Assembly (NCBI RefSeq): GCF_018130505.1
Contig: NZ_JAFCKH010000013.1
Span: forward strand, 124,001 to 188,000
Direction: 5' to 3'
DNA length: 64,000 nucleotides
Source: Bradyrhizobium tropiciagri
Lineage (GTDB): Bacteria; Pseudomonadota; Alphaproteobacteria; Rhizobiales; Xanthobacteraceae
Position 1 is the first letter of the stretch; each line of letters begins with the position of its first letter. The position numbers and the translations under genes were made by a program. This document shows, piece after piece, positions 40,918 through 49,431 of the stretch. The notes beneath the pieces are model-generated. The model did no database searches. It was not told the DNA's origin and saw only the letters and a program-made list of their open reading frames with translations.

Positions 40918-42084
40918 TTAGCGGAGCAGCTGCAGCACGCTCTGCTGGCTCTGGTTGGCCAGCGCCAGTGCGGACACCGCGATCGACTGGCGGGTCGACA
41001 GCGCCTGGCTGTTGGCCGCTTCCTCATTGGTGTCGGCCAGCGTCAGGTTGGACGAGCCGGTCTGTAGCACGTTGATCAGGTTCTTCGAGAAGTCCTGGCG
41101 GATCTGCACGATCGACAGGTTCGAACCCAGGGTCGAAGCTTCGCTGCGCAGCGACGAGCTCGCCGAGTTCAAGGTCGAGATCACCTTGTTCGCCGAGTTG
41201 TTGTCGAGGAAGTCGGTGCCCGCGGCCAGCGCATTCAGTCCGAGGCCGGCAGCGTCGAACTTGACGCCGGTGATCGAGAGCGTCGACTTGCCGGTTTCGT
41301 TGAAGGTCAGCTTCAGGCTGTCGCCGCTCAGCAGGTTGATGCCGTTGAACGAAGCGTCCTGGGCCGTGGTCGTGATCTGGGAGATGGTGTTGTTGTACTG
41401 CGTCACCAGTGCGGCGCGAGCCGACTGCGAGGCCGCATCGGCGACCGGCGCCGTCGCAGCGCCGAACGTCGCGGTACCGCCGCCGGTGTTGGTGTAGGTC
41501 ACCGCACCGATCGTCGAAGACGCCGCATCGTTGGTCGTGGTGATGACGAGCTTGTTGGAGCTGTCGAGGGTGGCCGACAGGTTGCTCGCCGACAGCGCCG
41601 TGTTCAGTTGCGCGAGCGACGTGTTGGCGCCGAACGTGAAGCTGAAGGCCGGCTGGCCAGCGGAAGCCGCGATCGCCAGCACGTCACCGCTCTTGATGGT
41701 GGTGCCGTCGACGAGGTTCGCCGCGGTGCCGCCCACGGCCGCAGCCGAGCTGACGGTCGAGCGGGCCGAATAGCCGACCGGGCTCTGCAGCACCTGGTTG
41801 GCGATCGACTTCGCAGTATCGACCAGCTTCTGCAGCGAGGTGATGCCGGTGTTGGCAGCCTGCAGCACCTGCACACCGTTGCCGATGCCGTCGAGCAGGT
41901 TGTTGATGTCGCTGGCGCGGTTGTCGAGCGACTGCGCGGTGAAGAAGTTGGTCGGGTTGTCGAGCGCCGTATTGACCTTCTTGCCGGTGGCAAGACGGTT
42001 CTGCGTGGTGGAGAGCAGATCGGCGGTGGACTGGAGGGAGAGGAGGTTCTGGCGAACGGAAGAGGAGAGAACGATGTCAGACAT
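40918..42084 (-). CDS. Flagellin
   Basis: 388 residues from the ATG at 42084 (MSDIVLSSSV). The AGAAAGG site is seven bases before this ATG but only one base before an upstream ATG at 42090, which decides the start. The conserved ends are VRQNLLSLQSTADLLSTTQN with RLATGKKVNTALDNPTNFF, and the C-terminal IRQDFSKNLINVLQTGSSNL and ANSQALSTRQSIAVSALALA. The centre is Ala/Thr/Ser-rich. It is the filament subunit, followed by a strong terminator and flaF. I find no clear sigma-54 promoter upstream. Confidence 0.96.
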   Translation of the reverse strand: MSDIVLSSSVRQNLLSLQSTADLLSTTQNRLATGKKVNTALDNPTNFFTAQSLDNRASDINNLLDGIGNGVQVLQAANTGITSLQKLVDTAKSIANQVLQSPVGYSARSTVSSAAAVGGTAANLVDGTTIKSGDVLAIAASAGQPAFSFTFGANTSLAQLNTALSASNLSATLDSSNKLVITTTNDAASSTIGAVTYTNTGGGTATFGAATAPVADAASQSARAALVTQYNNTISQITTTAQDASFNGINLLSGDSLKLTFNETGKSTLSITGVKFDAAGLGLNALAAGTDFLDNNSANKVISTLNSASSSLRSEASTLGSNLSIVQIRQDFSKNLINVLQTGSSNLTLADTNEEAANSQALSTRQSIAVSALALANQSQQSVLQLLR

Positions 42085-42325
42085 TTTCATACCTTTCTGG
42101 TGTGAAACTGAGGGAAAAAACCGCTCCAATCCTTTCTGACCGGGCGGATGCGCCGAACATGCGGTCAAGCCGCGAAGGAAATTAAAATCTCCGCAACGGC
42201 ATTTGAGACAAATGCAGAAGAATAAAATTGTCGCGATTGGGTGAGCTCTGCCGCGAAAACTACTGAGACGGCTGGTAGTTTTCGCGCAGCACTGGCGGCT
42301 GCGGGCGCGCGGCGTTCACCAAGCG

Positions 42326-42333
42326 TTAACCAT
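42326..42333 (+). promoter_or_regulatory. TTAACCAT octamer upstream of flbT
   Basis: TTAACCAT on the plus strand, 119 bp before the flbT start, in the flagellin/flbT divergent region. It is the fourth such octamer seen in flagellar intergenic DNA in this window. Confidence 0.4.
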
Positions 42334-42451
42334 CATGGGAAAGGATCGCTGTCGCATCGGCGACCTGCCGCGACGGCGGCTGCTAAGCATGCCGAACTCA
42401 ACGACGATCTGCAGCAACGACGCGCGCGACTGCCGGCAAAGGAGAACGGGC

Positions 42452-42883
42452 ATGGCCTTGAAGGTCGAACTCAAACCGAACGAGCGCATCATCGTCGGCA
42501 GCTGCGTGATCACCAACACCGACCAGCGCGCCCGCCTCCTGATCGACGGCGACCGCATCCCGATCCTGCGTGAGAAGGACATCCTGACGCCGGAGACCGC
42601 CGATACGCCGGCCAAGCTGATCTATCTCGCCGTGCAGCTGATGTATCTGTCGCCGGACCCGATGGCGCACCACCCGACCTATTTCAGCCTGGTGCGCGAC
42701 ATCATCACCGCGATGCCGAGCTCCTGGCCGTTCATCGAGAGCATCAACAACTTCATCCTCAACGGCGATCTCTATCACGCGCTGAAGGAATCCAAGAAGC
42801 TGATCGCGCACGAGGACCAACTGCTGGAACGCGCGCGGAACCAGAAAGCGGCAGATCAGGACGACACCCGCAAGAGCGCGTGA
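42452..42883 (+). CDS. flbT: Flagellar biosynthesis repressor FlbT
   Basis: 143 residues with an AAAGGAG site: MALKVELKPNERIIVGSCVI, TNTDQRARLLIDGDRIPILR, DILTPETADTPAKLIYLAVQ and LMYLSPDPMAHHPTYFSLVR. FlbT binds the flagellin mRNA leader and destabilises it when hook assembly is incomplete. It is divergent from the flagellin gene and faces flgL across a bidirectional terminator. Confidence 0.95.
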   Translation: MALKVELKPNERIIVGSCVITNTDQRARLLIDGDRIPILREKDILTPETADTPAKLIYLAVQLMYLSPDPMAHHPTYFSLVRDIITAMPSSWPFIESINNFILNGDLYHALKESKKLIAHEDQLLERARNQKAADQDDTRKSA

Positions 42884-42905
42884 GCCGCCCTCCTCCCGAT
42901 CGCAA

Positions 42906-42931
42906 AAAAGGCCTCCGCAAGGAGGCCTTTT
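42906..42931. terminator. Bidirectional terminator between flbT and flgL
   Basis: AAAAGGCCTCC (42906-42916), GCAA loop, GGAGGCCTTTT (42921-42931): a perfect 11-bp stem with As on the left and Ts on the right, so it works for both convergent genes. Confidence 0.9.
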
Positions 42932-42953
42932 CATTTGGGTATCCTGCCGCGCA

Positions 42954-44831
42954 TCAGATCGGCAAATACTTCAGCAGCGTCGTTTGATACAGCATCGAGG
43001 TGGTCTGATACGACGCCTGCAGGCTGGTCTGCAGCGCCAGGATCTTGGTCGCGACCTCGTCCTGGTTCACGCCCTCGACTGAGTCGAGCATGGTTTCCGC
43101 CATTCCCTTGAGCTGGGTCTGGCGGTCGGTGGCGGCCTTGGTCGCCGTCTGGGTGCCGGCGAACTCGGCCTGCACGTCCTGGATCTGCTGCTGGCCGTTC
43201 TGCGGCGCGAGGTTCGCCTGGATGCGTTGCGCCAGCGCCGTCACCTGCGCGCTGGCGTTGGGATTGCTGGCATCGGTCGTCACCGCCGCATACACCGCGA
43301 CGTTCTGCAGGAGATAGCGGAACGCCTGCTCGTTGGCGCGCGCGCCGTACTGCACCGAGATCGACTGGTCGACCTGCGCCACCGCGGTGTCGCGCGCCGA
43401 GCCCGCGCCGTTCTCGCCCGTGTACCAGTAGACCGTGTTGCCGGGCGTGCCCGCCACGAGGCCGGTCGCGGTGTCGAACGGCGGGCCGCCGACCCGCAGC
43501 GGCGCCGGGTTGGCGGTGGTGTTGTTGGCGATGCCGAGCGCGCCGAGCGCTGCCGGATTCGAGCTGGAGATCGACAGGTCCGCGCCGTCGGCGCCGTGCA
43601 GCGTGATCGCGCCGTTGCTGATGGTCGCCGGATTGCCGGTGCCGCTGACCTGATCGATCTTCGCCAGCAGCGTCTGCACATTGTCGGTGATGTTGACCTG
43701 GTTGCCGGTCGCGCCCGAGGCCACGAAGGTGATCGGCGTGCCGTTCACCATGATGGTGTCGCCGGCGGCGAAGCTGGCCGACAGCGAGTCGGTCCCCGTC
43801 GCGCCCGACAGCGCGGTGGCGCCGGTGATCGGCGCCGGCGGCGTGTTGTGATTGTTGACGGCAGCGCCCGAAACCGTCGCGACCGGATTGAAGAAATTGT
43901 TCGAGGCCGCGACCGCCGAGGCCGCGACCAGCGAGGTGTCGCTCAGGGTCTTGATCGACGAGGTCAGCGTCGTCTGCAGGTTCGCGGTGGTGGCCGCGGT
44001 GTCGGCGCCGATCAGGAACGAACCTGCCGGCGGCGGGTTCGTCGTGGTCGCGGTCAGCTCGATTGCTTCGGTCGTGCCGTCGGGCAGCGTGAAGTTGAAC
44101 TTGACCGTGTCGCCTTCGCTCGGATTGACCGCGCCGAGATCGACCGATGCCGATTTCGGCGAGCCGGCCGGCTGGGTCACCGTGGCGCCGGTCAGCGACG
44201 ACTGCACCGACAATAGCTTCAGGCCGAACGCCGAGCCGTCCTCGGCAATGCTGGTCACCGTTGTGGTCGCCGGCGGCGACGACACGGTCAGGCGGCCCAT
44301 GCCGCCAGTGCCCTGATCGGCGAGCTTGCGCTCCTTGATCAGCTGGGTGAGGCCGGCCTGGGTCGCGGTGCCGTTGAGCATCGTGTTGGCGGGGACCGTC
44401 GCTGGCGTGTCCATGCCGCGGCCGGAAAACAGATAGCGGTCGCCGGACTGGCTGTTGAGCATCGACACCGCGTTGGAGAACGCGGCCTGCGCCGTGATCT
44501 GGCCCGAGGTCTGGCCGTTCTGGTTGAGCGTCAGCGTCGCCGTGGTCGCCGCGTTCTTGACCTGGGCGTTGACGTCGGCCAATCCCTGCAAGGCGAGGTT
44601 GGAGACGCTCAGGCGGGTGTTGAGGTTGGTCGCGGTGTCGGCAAACGCGTTGATGCTGCTGATCTGCGCCCGCAGGCTGAGCGCAAAGCCGCGATCCAGC
44701 CCCTGCCCCGCATAGCTCGTCGACACCTTGCCGGTCGCGAGCTGCGTCGTCAGGTCGTTGAGCTGGTCGCGCAGGTTGAGGATCGTGCTGCCGATATAGG
44801 AAGTCCGGCCGCTGACGCCATCGATCGACAT
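42954..44831 (-). CDS. flgL: Hook-filament junction protein FlgL (HAP3), long form
   Basis: 625 residues, about twice the usual FlgL length. The ends are conserved: SYIGSTILNLRDQLNDLTTQ with LATGKVSTSYAGQG at the N-terminus, and TQLKGMAETMLDSVEGVNQD with EVATKILALQTSLQASYQT at the C-terminus. The middle is expanded and carries, at residues 338-433, a module closely related to one in FlgE. A further segment at about 238-300 (EGDTVKFNFTLPDGTTEAIE) has a similar layout. It starts 5 bp after flgK and closes the flgE-flgK-flgL operon. Confidence 0.93.
   Translation of the reverse strand: MSIDGVSGRTSYIGSTILNLRDQLNDLTTQLATGKVSTSYAGQGLDRGFALSLRAQISSINAFADTATNLNTRLSVSNLALQGLADVNAQVKNAATTATLTLNQNGQTSGQITAQAAFSNAVSMLNSQSGDRYLFSGRGMDTPATVPANTMLNGTATQAGLTQLIKERKLADQGTGGMGRLTVSSPPATTTVTSIAEDGSAFGLKLLSVQSSLTGATVTQPAGSPKSASVDLGAVNPSEGDTVKFNFTLPDGTTEAIELTATTTNPPPAGSFLIGADTAATTANLQTTLTSSIKTLSDTSLVAASAVAASNNFFNPVATVSGAAVNNHNTPPAPITGATALSGATGTDSLSASFAAGDTIMVNGTPITFVASGATGNQVNITDNVQTLLAKIDQVSGTGNPATISNGAITLHGADGADLSISSSNPAALGALGIANNTTANPAPLRVGGPPFDTATGLVAGTPGNTVYWYTGENGAGSARDTAVAQVDQSISVQYGARANEQAFRYLLQNVAVYAAVTTDASNPNASAQVTALAQRIQANLAPQNGQQQIQDVQAEFAGTQTATKAATDRQTQLKGMAETMLDSVEGVNQDEVATKILALQTSLQASYQTTSMLYQTTLLKYLPI
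43533..43820 (-). other. Hypervariable module in FlgL shared with FlgE
   Basis: Encodes residues 338-433 of FlgL. ALSGATGTDSLSASFAAGDT, then NGTPITFVASGATGNQ, NITD and SNGAITLH parallel the FlgE segment at 47574-47867. It resembles a flagellin-IN-type insert (GDTI-x-x-NG-x-x-x-T). Confidence 0.8.
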
Positions 44832-44836
44832 GTTAC

Positions 44837-46723
44837 TTACCCTCCAGCGATCTGCAGCAGCGTGTCGTACATCTGTTTGATCGACGACATCACGCGGGCA
44901 TTGGCGGAATAGGCGTTCTGCAGCGCCAGCAGATGCGCCATCTCCTCGTCCATGTTGACGCCGGAGACCGAGTTCATCTTGTTCTGCAGCGTGTTCAACA
45001 CGACGTCCTGGCCGTCGGCCAGCTGCTTGGCGGACGTTGCCGCCTCGCCCTGCGCGCTGATGAACTGCCTGGCGAAGTTGAGCAGCGTGCCGGTCAGTGG
45101 GGCTGCGGTGGTGCCGAGCCCGGTCTGCGGCGAATAGGTGTGCGACGCGTTCGCCAGTTGGTCGAGGATGAAATCGGACCGCGTGGTGTCGCCGGCCGGC
45201 GTCTGCGGATTGGTCGACGACACCACCATGCGCGAGGGATCGCCGATCAGGCCGGTGTTGACGCTGATGCGCGCGGCAAGGCCGGTGGTCTGTGAGCCGT
45301 TCGCGGTAATCGCGCCGGTGTAGAGCGCGCCATTGTCGGTGAACATCGCCAGCTGCGGATTGCCCGAGGTGAGCGAGGAGACCGTGGTGGTGACGGACGC
45401 CGCGGTGACGTCGACGCGGTTGGGCGCACCGTCGTCGAGCACGCGCAGCGTCGATCCCGACGGGTTGGAGAATTGCAATCCGGCGGTGGTACCCAGCGCG
45501 CCGTTGAGCTGCGCCAGCACCGAGCTCATGCCGCCCGAGAAATCGATCCCGAGCACCTCGTCATTCGGATCGACGGTCGCATTGTTGCTCAGCGGCAGCG
45601 CGCTCGGATCATCGACGCGGATGATCGACAGATTGTGCGTGACGCCGGTGGCGTTGTCCTTGTAGGTCAGATGGATGGTGTTGCCGCTCTGCAGCCCGGA
45701 CAGGTCGAGGTCGTAGCCGGCCTGCGCGCCCGCCGTCGCCGCGGTGCCCGCGGTGGTCTTGTCGGACAGCGCGCTCGCCATCGAGGCGGCGAACTGGTCG
45801 ATCTGCGTCTGCGCCTTCACCAGCGTGTCGTCGCGCAACTCGAGATAGGCCGCGATCTTGCCGGAGCGGATCGAGTTGGTCGACACCATGTCATAACTGC
45901 CGCCATGCGGGAAGTTGATGGTGATGGTGCCGACGGTGCTCTTGGTCGGATCGGTGCTGTACAACGTGTTGGGCGTCATCGTGCCCTGGGCGTTGAAGCT
46001 CAGCGTCGCCGCTTCGGTGCCGACCAGTTGCACGCCGGAATTGGTGAACACGGTCACCTGGTTCTGGCTGTTGGTGACGGTACGGATGTCCATCAGCTGC
46101 GACAGCTGCGAGATGTACTGGTCGCGCTGGTCGAGCAGCGCCGCGGTCGACGCGTCGGAGACGCCGGTGCTGCCCTGGAGCTGGACGTTGATGCGCGCGA
46201 TCTGCTGCATCGCGTTGTTGGCGGTGCTGACGGAATCGCTGAGGCCCGCCTCGGCATTGGCGCGCAGGGTCTGGATGCCCTGCGAGGTCGCGTTGAGCTG
46301 CTGCGCCAGCGCCTGCGCGGCATTGACGGCGCCGATCCGCGCCGACTGCGATTCCGGGCTGGTCGACAGGCCCTGCAGCGCGGTCAGAAACTTGTTGTAG
46401 GCATCCTCGATGGTGCCGGTGGAGTCGGGATTGCCGTAGACGCCCTGCAGGTTGGTCAGGAAGTCCGAGCGGACGCCGGCATAGGATGCGCCGGACATCT
46501 CGGTGCGCAGCTGCGACTGCAGGAATTCGTCGAGCTGGCGGTTGACGCCGGTGATCAGAACGCTCGATCCGAATTCGCCGGTGGTGCCGCTGACCTGGTT
46601 CAGCGTCTTCCTGACGTAGCCGGGCGTCTCCGAATTGGCGACGTTCGACGACACCAGCGACAGCGAAGCCTGCGTAGCGCGCAGGCCCGACATCGCGTTG
46701 GAGAGGGCTTGGCTCAAACCCAT
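44837..46723 (-). CDS. flgK: Hook-associated protein FlgK (HAP1)
   Basis: 628 residues. The N-terminus MGLSQALSNAMSGLRATQAS and SSNVANSETPGYVRKTLNQV, and the C-terminus GVNMDEEMAHLLALQNAYSA with NARVMSSIKQMYDTLLQIAG, are diagnostic. A coiled-coil stretch (QALAQQLNATSQGIQTLRAN) follows the N-terminal domain, as usual. It forms the first hook-filament junction zone. It begins 43 bp after the flgE stop, and flgL follows at 5 bp. Confidence 0.96.
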   Translation of the reverse strand: MGLSQALSNAMSGLRATQASLSLVSSNVANSETPGYVRKTLNQVSGTTGEFGSSVLITGVNRQLDEFLQSQLRTEMSGASYAGVRSDFLTNLQGVYGNPDSTGTIEDAYNKFLTALQGLSTSPESQSARIGAVNAAQALAQQLNATSQGIQTLRANAEAGLSDSVSTANNAMQQIARINVQLQGSTGVSDASTAALLDQRDQYISQLSQLMDIRTVTNSQNQVTVFTNSGVQLVGTEAATLSFNAQGTMTPNTLYSTDPTKSTVGTITINFPHGGSYDMVSTNSIRSGKIAAYLELRDDTLVKAQTQIDQFAASMASALSDKTTAGTAATAGAQAGYDLDLSGLQSGNTIHLTYKDNATGVTHNLSIIRVDDPSALPLSNNATVDPNDEVLGIDFSGGMSSVLAQLNGALGTTAGLQFSNPSGSTLRVLDDGAPNRVDVTAASVTTTVSSLTSGNPQLAMFTDNGALYTGAITANGSQTTGLAARISVNTGLIGDPSRMVVSSTNPQTPAGDTTRSDFILDQLANASHTYSPQTGLGTTAAPLTGTLLNFARQFISAQGEAATSAKQLADGQDVVLNTLQNKMNSVSGVNMDEEMAHLLALQNAYSANARVMSSIKQMYDTLLQIAGG

Positions 46724-46766
46724 CTGTGTTACTCGCCTTTACTGCGCGTGCGTATCATCGAGATGA

Positions 46767-48578
46767 TCAGCGCATCACGTTGAGGAGGTCCTGCACCATC
46801 GAGTTGGTGGTCGTGATCACCTTGGTGTTCGCCGAATAGGCCTGCTGCGTCACGATCAGCTTGGTGAACTCGTCGGCGATGTCGGTGTTCGAGCTTTCCA
46901 GCGACGAACCGACGATGGTGCTGCCGCCCTTGCCGAACAGCGCGGCGCCGGACTCGTCGGTCGCCTCGAACGCGCCGCCGTCGATGCGCTTGAGGAAGTT
47001 GGTGCCGTTGAAGGTCGCGACCGAGATTTCGGCGAGGTCGATGTTGCGGCCGTTGGTGTAGTTGCCGACGATGCGGCCGTTGGTCGAGACGCTGACCGAT
47101 TGCAGCTGGCCGGCGGGGAAGCCGTCCTGCTGGATCTGGTTGACCTGCACGTTGCCGTTGGAATCGGCGAACTGGGTGACGCCGCCGGTGCCGAAGTTGA
47201 TCACGGGGCTGCCGAGCGACACGCCGTTGACGACGGCGTTGTTCAGCGTCACCGAGGCGATCGCCGGCGACATCTGTCCGTTCGCGCCGAAGGTGAAGTT
47301 GACGTTGACGTTCTGCCAGGCAACGTTGGTGCCGGTGGCATTGGGGTCGACCTGGTAGAACAGGTTCCAGGTATCGGGCTGGCCGCCGCCGGACGCGGAG
47401 CTCGTGGTCTTGGCCCAGCGGAACTGCAGGTTCACCGGCGCGCCCGACACGTCATAGGCGGTGACCGAGCCGCCGGCGATCGATTCGTCGCGGAAGGTGG
47501 TGGCATCGTTGCCGATCACCTGGCCGGTGCCCACCGTGCCGCCGCCGCCGCGGTTCGCCACCGCCGAGCCGGTGAAGCCGAGCGCCTGCAGCGCCGCCGT
47601 GTTCGAGCTCTGGACCAGCAGGTCGGCGTTGGTGCCGGAATGCAGCGTGATCGCACCGTTGCTGGCGATCGAGGACGCGGGCGAGGAGCCGGTGATGCCG
47701 TTGATCGTGGTGAGCAGCGTGCCGATGGTGTCGGTGATGTTGAACTGGTTTCCGGTCGCACCGGAAGCGACGAAAGTGTAGACGGTGCCGTTGATCGTGA
47801 TGGTGTCGCCGGCGGCGAAATTGGCGGAAATCGAGTTGGTGCCCGCGGCACCGCTCAGCGCGGTGGTGGCGCTGTTGGCAACCGACGGCGTCGCCTTGTT
47901 GCTTTGCGCGCTGCCGGTCACAGCGGCATCGGTATAGGGCGTGGCCGGCGTGCCCAGCACCACCGGGTTGTGACCGGCGCTGAACGAGCCCGGCCGCAGC
48001 AGTTCGGAGCCGGGCACCGAGGTGTCGTGCTGCGCCGTCAGCGGATAGGACGCGAGGTTGGCGCGGTAATCGATCTTGGTGGTCTGCTGCGCCGGCAGGA
48101 AGTCGTTCTTGAAGCGCAGCACCTCCGGCGCCGAGCCGGCCGGGTTGCCGGTGGTCGGGTCGATCGGCACGCCCTCCAGATAATAGCCGGCGCCATTGAC
48201 GAGATAGCCGTCCTTGTTGAGCTGGAAGTCGCCGCGGCGGGTGTAGCGGTCGACGCCGTCGAACACCGGTGAGCCGTCGGAGAAGCTGCCGGGCTTTTGC
48301 ACCGCGAAGAAGCCGTTGCCGTTGATCGCCATGAAGGTCGCGACCTGGGCCGACTGCACGTCGCCCTGCACCGAGTTGGTGGAGCGGGACTGCGCGGTGA
48401 CGCCGCCCGCGAGCTGCGCCGTCAGCGAGGTCTGCGGGATCAGGTCGAGGAACGAGGTGTCGATGCGCTTGAAGGCGGTGGTCTGCGAGTTGGCGATGTT
48501 GCCCGAGACGTTTTCCAGTGCGTACGACTCTGCGCGCAAGCCGCCGACAGCCGTCGTAAGAGCGCCGAAGATACCCAT
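46767..48578 (-). CDS. flgE: Flagellar hook protein FlgE, long form
   Basis: 603 residues from the ATG at 48578 (MGIFGALTTAVGGLRAESYA). It has the rod/hook motif LENVSGNIANSQTTAFKRID, NGNGFFAVQKPGSFSDG, RYTRRGDFQLNKDGYLVNGA, and the C-terminal ESSNTDIADEFTKLIVTQQA with YSANTKVITTTNSMVQDLLN. It is about 200 residues longer than enteric FlgE; residues 238-335 are a module shared with FlgL. The gene has a perfect sigma-54 promoter and upstream tandem elements, and it leads flgE-flgK-flgL. Confidence 0.95.
   Translation of the reverse strand: MGIFGALTTAVGGLRAESYALENVSGNIANSQTTAFKRIDTSFLDLIPQTSLTAQLAGGVTAQSRSTNSVQGDVQSAQVATFMAINGNGFFAVQKPGSFSDGSPVFDGVDRYTRRGDFQLNKDGYLVNGAGYYLEGVPIDPTTGNPAGSAPEVLRFKNDFLPAQQTTKIDYRANLASYPLTAQHDTSVPGSELLRPGSFSAGHNPVVLGTPATPYTDAAVTGSAQSNKATPSVANSATTALSGAAGTNSISANFAAGDTITINGTVYTFVASGATGNQFNITDTIGTLLTTINGITGSSPASSIASNGAITLHSGTNADLLVQSSNTAALQALGFTGSAVANRGGGGTVGTGQVIGNDATTFRDESIAGGSVTAYDVSGAPVNLQFRWAKTTSSASGGGQPDTWNLFYQVDPNATGTNVAWQNVNVNFTFGANGQMSPAIASVTLNNAVVNGVSLGSPVINFGTGGVTQFADSNGNVQVNQIQQDGFPAGQLQSVSVSTNGRIVGNYTNGRNIDLAEISVATFNGTNFLKRIDGGAFEATDESGAALFGKGGSTIVGSSLESSNTDIADEFTKLIVTQQAYSANTKVITTTNSMVQDLLNVMR
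47574..47867 (-). other. Hypervariable module in FlgE shared with FlgL
   Basis: Encodes residues 238-335 of FlgE. The first 46 residues match FlgL at about 37 positions by eye; shared strings include FAAGDTI, TFVASGATGNQ and SNGAITLH. Confidence 0.8.
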
Positions 48579-48643
48579 GACATGTTCTCCAATTCGATTC
48601 CGGGCGGCCGGCAATCGGATCTGGCCGCATCGGCGGAGCATGT

Positions 48644-48659
48644 CGCAAGGGTCGTGCCA
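48644..48659 (-). promoter_or_regulatory. Sigma-54 promoter of flgE
   Basis: On the minus strand TGGCACG-ACCC-TTGCG is an exact -24 element and an excellent -12 element at correct spacing. The predicted start is near 48633, 55 bp before the flgE ATG. Confidence 0.8.
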
Positions 48660-48720
48660 GGAAACAAAGCGCAACAAAATCATGCGCTTGAAAAAAAGGC
48701 GCCGGCCGTTTAACCGGGGC

Positions 48721-48754
48721 ACAATTGCCGGGGCGGCAACAATTGCCGGGGCGG
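48721..48754 (-). repeat. Tandem CCCCGGCAATTG element upstream of flgE
   Basis: The 16-mer ACAATTGCCGGGGCGG occurs at 48721-48736 and again at 48739-48754 (period 18). On the minus strand each gives CCCCGGCAATTG, which contains the CCCGGCAATT seen before flgI. At 88-121 bp upstream of the sigma-54 start, the position suits an NtrC/FlbD-type enhancer. Confidence 0.7.
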
Positions 48755-48823
48755 AACGCGGTCCTGACCGCGCTCCTCAGCTTTGGCTTTGACGCGTTTT
48801 CCTCACGTCGAAACGCTATGCGG

Positions 48824-49324
<501 letters not shown>

Positions 49325-49431
49325 CAATCTTCTCCGGTGCGGAAGGCCCAAGGTCTTAAAGGCCCAGCGGTCTTAAGGGCACAAGGGTCTTGGATGGGTT
49401 CGAGATCAAATACGAACACCGCCGGACCACG

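Noticed and set aside
42091-42250. Sigma-54 promoter for flagellin
   Set aside because: A TTGCG-like -12 is present but the invariant GG at -24 is missing; no sigma-28 element of convincing form was found either.
48721-48754. CRISPR-like tandem repeat
   Set aside because: Only two copies with two bases between them; the location before a sigma-54 promoter fits regulatory sites.
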